Below, in pieces: positions 1 to 8,033 of a DNA stretch of 20,938 nucleotides; positions within the stretch are counted from its first letter, which is position 1, and each line of letters begins with the position of its first letter. A model generated the notes under the pieces. It worked only from the letters and a program-made list of their open reading frames with translations, searched no databases and was not told the origin of the DNA. Both the position numbers and the translations under genes were made by a program. This stretch comes from Cylindrodendrum hubeiense (lineage: Eukaryota > Ascomycota > Sordariomycetes > Hypocreales > Nectriaceae), in assembly GCA_014621425.1 (NCBI GenBank), contig JAANBB010000594.1, positions 1-20,938 of the forward strand, in the 5' to 3' direction.

Positions 1-736
1 TTGTCTACAAGGACCCTCTTTGTCTCACCTAAGGGAGGTCGGTTAGGTTGGAGTCAGGGAGATGGTGTGTAAGTGTAAGTGAAATGATGCTTAGTAATTT
101 GTCGGCGCCAACTACGCCCCTTCTGAAGGGGCAAATCAACCTCATCCCTTGGAATTCAAGACCTCACTAGATCCTTCATTGTCCAGGGTTCTTGGAGGCC
201 CCAGGAATCACTCCGCCCAGATTCATCGTCGGCAAAAAAACTCTGCTTGGTGTCTGCATGTCAAATATTATCCCATTATTTGCTATTATTTGCTGTGCTA
301 GAGTCTCGTATCGTACAACGTTGACATGCTGCAACAAAGGCGGCTCTTCAGACAGGCCATTAACGCCCAGCGGTATCGAAAAGTAAAGAAATTGGCAACC
401 ACATAGTTTATAATTCCCAAGTCGCTTTCATCGCTTCATGTGGATGCTGACACTTGGTACAGACAACTGCTCGTCGACACGAGAATCAAGCGGTCAGGGA
501 TGCAGTCTCAGGGCCAAGCTAGATGCATGAACTAGAGGTTTTCCTGTCGTGGCTGGCATTCGGGCGAGGTGAGACGACCTGCAACCATTTTAAGATCCAG
601 GAGTCGGGCGGATGGCACCTTCCGTGGCCCTTCTTATACCTCGAATGGGTGGGGGAATAGGTACCTAAAGGCAGGTAGGTAGCAGGCTATACAGGCAGAA
701 TGGATGGCCGGTTCCCTCCCTGGCGAGACTTCCCTC

Positions 737-763
737 CACTGATATTCACTGATATTCACTGAT
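737..763. repeat. Tandem repeat of a 10-bp unit (ACTGATATTC)
   Basis: Two exact copies of ACTGATATTC (738-747 and 748-757) are followed by a partial third copy (758-763). It lies about 600 bp upstream of the kinase start codon. The 10-bp period is close to one turn of the helix, but the copy number is too small to infer function. Confidence 0.8.
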
Positions 764-840
764 GCTCATGAGTCTGCGTGCGAGGCCCATGACTACACGC
801 TGGAATGCATTACGGTGGCTAGAATCATGGGTTTGCTGCT

Positions 841-901
841 CAGCTGCCCCAGTCGTGGCAGCTGTCGGCCAATTTTCCCCACAGCTGGTGGTTGGCAGCT
901 G
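841..901. promoter_or_regulatory. Cluster of four CAGCTG E-box-like hexamers
   Basis: CAGCTG occurs at 841-846, 859-864, 882-887 and 896-901. Two of the copies sit in a 14-bp direct repeat (TGGCAGCTGTYGGC at 857-870 and 894-907). CAGCTG is a CANNTG palindrome of the kind bound by bHLH factors. The cluster lies 460-520 bp upstream of the kinase ATG, so a regulatory role is possible but is inference. Confidence 0.35.
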
Positions 902-1019
902 TTGGCGGATGGCAAATGCCGGATACCAGCCAGATGCCAGTTGCCAACTCGTGTTCCAACTATGGGTTCCTCCCTTCCCCAGCCTCGCAAAACACGTCTT
1001 CCACGGTAAACATTGCATT

Positions 1020-1345
1020 CCATGCCCAGGGGCCCACCTCGTTCTCCCCGTTCTCCCCCTCCGCGCCCTTCGTTTCTGCCAGCCCTTGTCACTCCTTTTG
1101 CCTGGTGCCTTGTCTTTCTGGCCCTCTTTTCTATGCCTTTCCCCCTCCGTTTTCTCTCGCCAGTGGCCTTCAGGTTTCCTCAGTCTCTCTTTCCGCCCGT
1201 CATTCGGCCTCGTTTCAACCTCGCCTCTACAGGTGCCTCTCTTTTTCATTTCCAACTGCTCCTACGAGCATCCTGTCGTTCCTTTCTGCTTCATCCCATT
1301 GCCGAATTGTCGTTTTTTCCCCCAAGTATTATGTGCTGATTCACT
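1020..1345 (+). promoter_or_regulatory. Pyrimidine-rich leader of the kinase gene
   Basis: Long C/T runs on the plus strand end about 20 bases before the start codon. Pyrimidine-rich stretches of this kind commonly surround transcription starts in filamentous fungi. No clear TATA box is visible. The same stretch stays open in two frames because CT-rich sequence rarely makes stop codons, and those open frames are not believed to be genes. Confidence 0.55.
1331..1339 (+). other. Minimal upstream ORF (ATG TGC TGA) before the kinase
   Basis: A two-codon open frame ends 24 bases before the kinase start codon. A longer open frame starting at 1013 ends at the same TGA, so any ATG of that frame included in the transcript would terminate here. 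Whether ribosomes use it depends on the transcription start, which is unknown. Confidence 0.4.
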
Positions 1346-1363
1346 GCGACTACCTCGATCACC

Positions 1364-4300
1364 ATGACGGAACCGTTTGTTTCCATCGCCACTCGCTCAC
1401 CACTTTCCGAGGCTTCAAACCGAATCAACTCAGCCTATCCTGCACAAGATGGTCAGCGACCCAAGTCACGATACGATCAGCCTGTTGCTCCGAATAGCCA
1501 TGATGCATCTCGTCCGAATTATGGACACCCCAGTGGCCCCTCCGGCAGTCGATCCCCAGCGCCCAACCATCACCCACCCGTCACTCAACGCCAGGGAGCT
1601 ACCGTGCTGAGGCCGCCTCAGGAAACGGAGGATCCTAGGCGCCTCTCTCAGGCATCTCACGACTCTTCTAACAGTGGCCGAAGTAAGAAGAATTACAAAA
1701 CCCACATTGGTCCATGGCAGTTGGGGAAAACGCTCGGCAAGGGATCGTCTGCCCGAGTCCGCCTCTGCCGTCACAACATCACAAACCAGCTCGCAGCTGT
1801 CAAGATTGTCAACAGACGTATGGCATATTTGGTTCAGGACAGCAGTTTGGCCGCCCTCAGCAAGTGGGACAACAGTCGCCCCAATCAGATCGATGGCGAG
1901 ATACGAGTTCCCATGGCCATTGAGCGCGAAGTGGCCATCCTCAAGCTCATTGAGCACCCAAACATCATGAGGCTCTATGATATCTGGGAGAATCGCTCCG
2001 AAGTGTACGTTCCCTCCGGCAAGTCACTGGCTTGATTTGACACTAACCTATACAGGTACCTCATCCTCGAGTACATCGACCAAGGAGACTTGTTCACCTT
2101 TATCAACCTGAGGGGCCGGCTGAGCGAGGAGGTTTCCATCTACTTCTTTCGTCAGATTATCAGCGCAATCTCTTACTGTCACTCTTTCAACATCTGTCAT
2201 CGCGACCTCAAGCCGGAGAATATCTTGATCACGGCTGATCTCCAGATCAAGATTGCCGATTTTGGAATGGCTGCCCTTCACCAAACCGACACACATCAAC
2301 TCGCCACTGCTTGCGGAAGCCCACACTATGCAGCACCAGAACTCCTCAAGAACAGACAGTACCGTGGCGACAGAGCGGACATTTGGAGCTTGGGCGTCAT
2401 TCTCTACGCCATGCTATCTGCAACCCTGCCATTTGACGACCCGGACCTCCGCGTCATGATGTCGAAAACGAAGAGAGGCCAGTATCAAATGCCGGATTCC
2501 CTAAATCCCGAAGCCGAGGACCTGATTCGGCGCATGCTGCAGGTCAACCCTGACCGGCGTATTACACTCAAGGAGATTTGGCGGCACCCGGTGGTTCAGA
2601 AGTATGCCTATCTCGATAATCTCGGCGACACCAATGGACAGCCCCCCGATACGCGAAAGGGATTCCAATACACTCCTGTGCCGCCACAAGATGTTGATCC
2701 TCAACTTCTGCGACAGCTTCGCTCCATGTGGCACATGTTCAGTGAGAGTGACCTCAAACTCAAGCTGACATGCGATCAGTAAGTGACTCCAAATCTAACT
2801 AGCTTTTCTCATCTAACATTTACAGGGCAAATGACCAGAAAGCCTTTTACTGGTTGCTGTTCAACTACCGTGAGAAGCAATTGGAAGACTTTAAGCCCGA
2901 ACTGGCTCACTCTATGAGTGATTACCATCACTTAAAGCCCGGTGCATGGAAAAAGCGCGTGGCCACTCGCGAGTTTTCCCAACCTCGCCTCAACGGTCAC
3001 GGTCGTTCTATATCGCGGTTCACCGTCATCTCTAGCGTTGCCGGAACGGATCCAGGAGCCAACTATCCGCCTCATCGTGGTAGTCACCAGCCCCAGGATG
3101 GAGATCCCCAGAAGAGCTACTCCAGAGCCAGTGTCCATCGTCACCATCAAACAGCCAGCGGTTCATACACGGGGCAGGCCTTGAGGGTTAGAAATGGTTC
3201 GGGCGCCCGCCGTGGGCGAATGACTGCCGCCCGAACTTCGACCACTGGGCGGCTCCAATCCAGAGGCTCACTGTCCTCTGTTCACAGTAATCGACTACCA
3301 ACTCCGCATTCCCGCAGTCTTCGCCACAAGCGAGGTGTTGATTTTTCACATATTCGAAAGCAATCCAGCTCCTTAGGGCGTGTTCGCAGTGGTCCCGTGC
3401 CTCCGTACGTGACTGAGCAAGGATCTACCTATCGCATAGAGATGGATCGCTCTCCAACTCCCGAGGTTCCCAGTTTACCAAGCGGTGTTCTGCCCAAGCC
3501 GGTGCACAATAGCCCACTACACGATAACCCAGTATACCCCAACTCAGTACGCAGCTCAGTACACAAAAAGGCGGCACCCAACGTGCCTAACAGACCTCCA
3601 ACACGCAAGCCAATTCAAAAGACAGTCACAGATGTGAAACATGTCTCTGAGATATTTAGGGAAGAACTGCGGCACTTCAGCAGTAACATTGCTAAAGATT
3701 GCGATGATGCATTCGGTAGCTCTATAATCGAAGAAGACTCGATTGCCGGTTCTCTTGCGGATGGCGACGGGAATCATCAGGAGTCAACTCCGTTTGCTTT
3801 CACCGTCGAGGCGGCTGATGAGCATGCCTCTGTGATTCCAGACTCGGAGATCACCACCCAAAGTATCAGCAGCCGCCCATTGCCTCCCTTGCCTCCACTG
3901 GGAGTGGACGATGCCCATTCACTGGCGCCAACGAATGTCGATTCCCGTCCTACCTCACGAGATGATCACATTGGGGAATTAGGTGCAGACCAGGTCAAAA
4001 CTGCCCTTCCAGTGGTTCTCACGAAGCATACGGACAGGCGTGTTGTCTCAGCCCCTGCCCACGCAAATAGACACACAAAGCCGGCCGGGCTTCCTTCTAT
4101 CAACGAGGCTGGCATGAACAATGACAAGGCTCGAATCGTATCGGCACCTCCTCACACTCCCACGAAGAGAGGGACCGAGAGGAACAATGGTATGGAATAC
4201 TTGAGCCAGGTTGAGAACAGCATTCGGGTTGTTCATTCCCCAAGTGGTCAGAGTCCAGTCAAGGCTCCGAGGCCGCTGAACGTGCGAAAGAAAATTGGAG

Positions 4301-5274
4301 ACGATGAGTCGGGGCGTTCTCTGCACCCAAACAGTGCATACAACTCGGATCGGGCCAACGAGACAGCATCTATGACGGGAAACACCACACTTGAATCCCA
4401 AGGTCCCATGAAGAAGAAGAAATCATCGTGGTTCAGACGATCGCACAAGGTTGAGGCAGAGATTGGCAGAGATTCCACAGATTGGCAAGATTGCAGCTCG
4501 ATTGCAGCATCAAGCGAAGGTAAACACAGCGACTCTGCCTCGATGGGAGTTTCAGCAAAGAGGAAGACGTTCAGCTTCCCATTCTGGAAGAGCAATAAGC
4601 CCAGAGATTCGGGCATGTCGCTTGGTAGTAAGTCACCTCGGATACCTCTCCAATTGAGATACTAACTGATGCAGAAGCAGGAGAGCTGGATATGAAAGAG
4701 TCACCATCCTCAGAGGAACAAGTCATAAGCAAGCATGTTGGTCAGAGCAAGGTATTGAACAATAAGTTCAACGAATCTGGGTCTGGTGGTGTTCGCAACA
4801 TCGAAGTGAAGCAGAGTTGGCTTGCGCGCCTCTTCCGGGTGAAGCCTGCGACGAGTCACGTTTGTTTGGCCATCTCACGGCGCCGGGCGCGCCAGGAGAT
4901 TGCTATCCTTCTACGGGAGTGGCGCAAGTACGGTATTCGGGGTATTCAAGTCGACAAGCAGCGCAACATTGTCTTTGCGCGGGTCGCTGCTAAGAACTGT
5001 ATGTTGACTTGCAAACTCGAAGTTGTGGATGATGGTTAACCCCAACTACACAGATCTTGACCTCAAGGAAGTGTCTTTTGCTGCCGAGGTAATGACAGTG
5101 ATTGAGCATGGTAAGAAGCAGCAGCTCAGCATTGTTCGGTTCACGCAGGAGCGGGGAGCAGCCAGCAGCTTCCATAGAGTGGCAGACACGATCAAGCTGG
5201 TGCTTGAGACGCGCGGCCTAGTGGTAGCGGACAAGATGAAGGAGAAAATGATGATGGCGACGCTCAACTCGTGA
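1364..5274 (+). CDS. gin4: Gin4/Hsl1/Kcc4-type (Nim1-related) septin-associated serine/threonine protein kinase, five exons
   Basis: Exons are 1364-2004, 2056-2778, 2826-4627, 4675-4998 and 5054-5274, giving about 1236 aa. All four introns (51, 47, 47 and 55 bp) have GT-AG ends and keep the frame. The kinase domain spans roughly residues 115-395: glycine loop GKGSSARV (125-132), catalytic K147, alpha-C E189, HRDLKPEN (262-269), DFG (282-284), APE (307-309). A long, basic, serine-rich linker follows, with two full CDK-type sites (TPTK at T899, SPVK at S931) and a KKKKSSWFRR patch near 984. The C-terminus from W1104 resembles the fungal KA1 domain, which binds membrane lipid in this family. Known members sit on septin collars at the bud neck or septum and inhibit Wee1-type kinase, linking septin assembly to mitotic entry. 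The ATG at 1364 is in good context (CACCATGA). Filamentous ascomycetes usually have one homologue, so Gin4 versus Hsl1 naming is conventional. Confidence 0.93.
4628..4680 (+). other. Kinase intron 3 with tandem acceptor six bases apart
   Basis: The donor is GTAAGT at 4628 and a branch-like ACTAACT lies near 4661. Two AG acceptors follow, GCAG ending at 4674 and GCAG ending at 4680. Both keep the frame. The first gives K-A-G-E-L-D and the second R-E-L-D at the junction, so the products differ by two residues. I annotated the first acceptor arbitrarily. Confidence 0.7.
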
Positions 5275-5340
5275 ATAAGCCGCGGATATCACGGAGATGG
5301 CCAGGCCCATCTATGACAACGGTGGTGGACGTGCATCAAT

Positions 5341-5367
5341 ACAGTATTAATTAAGCATTAATGCTGT
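5341..5367. other. Inverted repeat / hairpin in the kinase 3' region
   Basis: The arms ACAGTATTAAT (5341-5351) and ATTAATGCTGT (5357-5367) pair over 11 bp with one G-U wobble around a 5-base loop. The element starts 67 bp after the kinase stop codon and includes the perfect 12-bp palindrome AGCATTAATGCT (5354-5365). It probably lies in the 3' untranslated region. A role in 3'-end formation or stability is speculative. Confidence 0.6.
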
Positions 5368-5460
5368 TTGGATGAAGGAAAGTTGACTTTATCGCTTAGA
5401 TCTTTTGCACAGGGTGCTGGACCGGAGTTGGATGTACGACGATGACACGCTGCAATTCGA

Positions 5461-5487
5461 TTGGTTTGGTTTGGTTTGGTTTGGTTT
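5461..5487. repeat. TTTGG pentanucleotide microsatellite
   Basis: About 5.4 copies of a TTGGT unit lie without interruption 187 bp downstream of the kinase stop codon. It is a simple repeat with no further structure. Confidence 0.9.
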
Positions 5488-5960
5488 CTTGCTTTCAAAG
5501 ATACAGTGTCTTGGTGGACGGGTGGGTGGTGCTTCAAGGGACTGGACAGGCTATTCGGGATGCATTCACTCATTTTCTTCACTTTTTTACTGATGGATTA
5601 CTTCATTCGCTAGCTGGGCTACCAGTCATCGATCAAGTCTATATCGCGCCAGGATCGATTAATAGATATGGCTTGGTTCTCTGTTTCATATGACTGACAA
5701 TGCGAGGACAGATGTGAAAGAGTGGACGTAATGGCAGCCTCGGCTTCTCGGTCGGTAGATCGGACAGACGGTAGAGGTACGGAGTACCGAGCAGATGGGG
5801 CACCGCGACGCCGGCCACGGCCCCAAAAACACTGGGTCGGAGGCTTGTCCTGTCCCGTACGTGGTAAGCCCATCCATCTGCATGCTGCATGCTACTTGCT
5901 GCTTGCTGCACTCGGCATGTACACATGCACGCTGATCTGACGTAGCGTCGCGTCCACCCA

Positions 5961-5997
5961 CGGATAGGTATGGACGGATATGGGCGGATATGGACGG
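5961..5997. repeat. Imperfect 10-bp tandem repeat (TGGACGGATA)
   Basis: The units TGGACGGATA (5971-5980), TGGGCGGATA (5981-5990) and a partial TGGACGG (5991-5997) follow a diverged copy at 5961-5970. It lies in intergenic sequence. Confidence 0.75.
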
Positions 5998-6108
5998 TAC
6001 CAGTGGTTATGGGAATGGGGATGGATGAGTGCTTCCCGCTCCTACCATCTTGACCAGGTCATCTGCACATGGCCTGCAAGGGAGAGCCATGGAATGGATG
6101 GTAATGCC

Positions 6109-6135
6109 AGAGAGGGAGAGGGAGAGGGAGAGGGA
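6109..6135. repeat. GAGAGG hexanucleotide microsatellite
   Basis: About four copies of a GGGAGA unit lie in intergenic sequence. The tract is purine-only on the plus strand. Confidence 0.85.
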
Positions 6136-7439
6136 TCTTGGCCCACACCCCAAAACGGCGAGGAACGGCGGGACCCAGCCAGGCCGGGCCCGAGTTCAAA
6201 CTTGCCCGCGGAGCCGCAGACTCGAGTAGGCGTGCAATTGTCAGGGCCCGAGGGAGAGCTAATCGCAAAATCACAGAATGGACGGCCACGGGACATGGCT
6301 GTGACTGTAATTGCGACTGGCTGCGACTGACTGCGACAAATCGTAGAGCCGAGGCGCGCGGAAACGCGATGGGCATGAGATCTCGGTCTATTTCCGAAGC
6401 CCAGGTCGCGTCTTGTCGTCGACGTCGAAACCCCAAGCCCGTTAGCCACAGTCAGATCCACGGCCCCCGGGTTTGACAGGCAGAAAAGTTGGAGTATGGC
6501 TGGAGGTCTGGGGCTGGAGCAGAGCACCACGGACGGCCGGGCATGCGGCGCCCCGCATCAGAAGATGGGGGTTTGTCGGGGTACATTTGGGGATACTGCT
6601 TTTACCTCCGAGGAAACACCCGCAAAACTGGTGTGGAGCGGGCGTAAAACCATGTACCTGATCTCGGCCAGATTAGGTACAGATTCCCCGGTCGCAGGTA
6701 CCGATACCCGCCGGCGGCATACGGCAGCTGGCAGCGACAGGCGGCGACTTGCAGTGCTGGTAGGGCAGGTGGGGACTGCCGATGACCGATGACGCCCGCG
6801 GTCGGCTCCTGCCTCGACCAAATGGAAAGAGCACATGCTTCACACTCCGCCGCTACCTCTCCTTTGCCCCCTCCTTGCCCCATACAGCCCAAGGTACGGA
6901 TACCTTACCTTAACTTAGTGCCACTGGCAAGCTGGTGCAGTCTAGAGCTTGCCAGACTTCCTGGCCTCTTGACGCTTGACTTCATTTTTTCTTGTCCTTG
7001 GTTCCATCCACCCGAGCGACCGATGGGTTGCCGACCGGGGCACACGGACGATGACCGTGGTTTGTGGGGATTGGAACCAGTGGCTTCCCTAGATCTGGAT
7101 GAACACGGGACGTGCAACATGGGGCTCTTGGTCCGTCCTCTCTCCTCTCTCGGTAAGTGACCGCTTGGGTCCAGAGGCAAAAGACTGAGAGAGTGGCCAT
7201 GACCGAGGCTCGTCGCTTAATTGGTTAGGTTGGCTGGCTCACCTTGCCCCTCCATCTGCCAGCGCCATCATGAGTTCGTCTCCCATGTTGCCGTTTCTCC
7301 CCAGAGTCTTCACTTCTGTCCCTTTCTTCGAGTTGGGATCGGCGATTGAGGGTGTGCATGGTCGCCCAAGAGGTGGTTTGGAAAAATACAGCACTACCAC
7401 GGCTGAAGTCGCCCCCGTGCGGATGTCGAAGTGGGTGCG

Positions 7440-7480
7440 GATGTGGATGTAGATGAGATGTGGATGTGGATGTGGATGGT
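7440..7480. repeat. GATGTG hexanucleotide repeat
   Basis: About six GATGTG-like units, one or two of them altered, lie 550 bp upstream of the malate synthase start codon. The alternating pattern produces His-Pro open frames on the opposite strand that are not genes. Confidence 0.8.
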
Positions 7481-7923
7481 GTTTCCCCAGGCCCGGGTGG
7501 CCGTGACTCGAAACGGTGCTCGGTCGTAGTCCGAACCCTTTGGTGCGCCTCTATTGCAGCTCTCCTCGGGTCTCCGACTCTGGCTGTCAAACAAATTATG
7601 TATATAATAGCCCTTGGTCTTGCGTCGGCTGTCCAACCTCGATTTCCATCTTTCTTTCCCATTCACACGTGCATTGCCTGAACTGAAGCTTACCCCGGAT
7701 TTCACATCTGTATCCTCACCGAGACCCTCTGAGAACCACCACGATCTCGTCTCTCTCGCAATACCACCAACCACCAATTCCCCCAGTCAGCCAATCTCGT
7801 CTTGTTCCGGATCTATAGTCCGACTACCGACCGAGGAACACGACAAACCAAGTCTTACCCATTTAGTTGGCATCGCGTGGCCGGGCCGCAGCGTTCTCTC
7901 CACCACCGACACGTGAAAGTCTA

Positions 7924-8033
7924 CATATAAGCGTCCTAGCATAGACTTTTATTCACCCCTCCCTCCCACTTCACCTTCTCCATCGCCCGACCTCTCCCAA
8001 GCCTCACCTCTCCTTTTCATACACACAATCACA
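7924..8033 (+). promoter_or_regulatory. Core promoter and leader of malate synthase
   Basis: A TATA-like CATATAAG lies at 7924-7931, about 105 bp before the start codon. It is followed by a C/T-rich leader (about 7948-8015) and an A/C-rich stretch ending in CACAATGG, a strong fungal start context. No ATG lies between the TATA-like element and the start codon, so the leader is probably short and free of upstream ORFs. TATA plus clean leader plus strong start context fits a highly expressed metabolic gene. Confidence 0.6.

Larger units (their letters stand above)
1..1363. other. Intergenic and upstream region of the kinase gene
   Basis: No gene is recognisable here. Short open frames exist, but they have low-complexity or unconvincing translations. 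The right part (about 1020-1345) is strongly pyrimidine-rich on the plus strand, as is usual for leaders of filamentous ascomycete genes, and runs up to the kinase start codon. The middle part carries a 10-bp tandem repeat (737-763) and a cluster of CAGCTG hexamers (841-901). The left 700 bases show nothing I can identify and may include the 3' region of a gene outside the window. Confidence 0.6.
5275..7923. other. Intergenic region between kinase and malate synthase
   Basis: About 2.65 kb has no recognisable gene. Short open frames on both strands overlap each other, are Arg/Pro/Ser-rich and match no family I know. It contains simple repeats (5461-5487, 5961-5997, 6109-6135, 7440-7480), the palindromic motif GGTAC-GGA-GTACC (5776-5788) and a short perfect hairpin AAGGTA-CGGA-TACCTT (6891-6906). 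The last 300 bases are the likely distal promoter of malate synthase. They contain CCCCGG at 7693-7698, which fits the CreA/Cre1 consensus (SYGGRG, reverse orientation), but single matches are expected by chance. Confidence 0.6.

Noticed and set aside
762..1497. Overlapping open frames of about 200 codons before the kinase
   Set aside because: They come from the pyrimidine-rich leader, are Ser/Pro/Phe/Leu-rich, and overlap the kinase coding start.
5980..7662. Several open frames of 90-160 codons between the kinase and malate synthase
   Set aside because: They overlap on opposite strands, are Arg/Pro/Ser-rich, include microsatellite translations, and cannot be linked by good splice sites into a recognisable protein.
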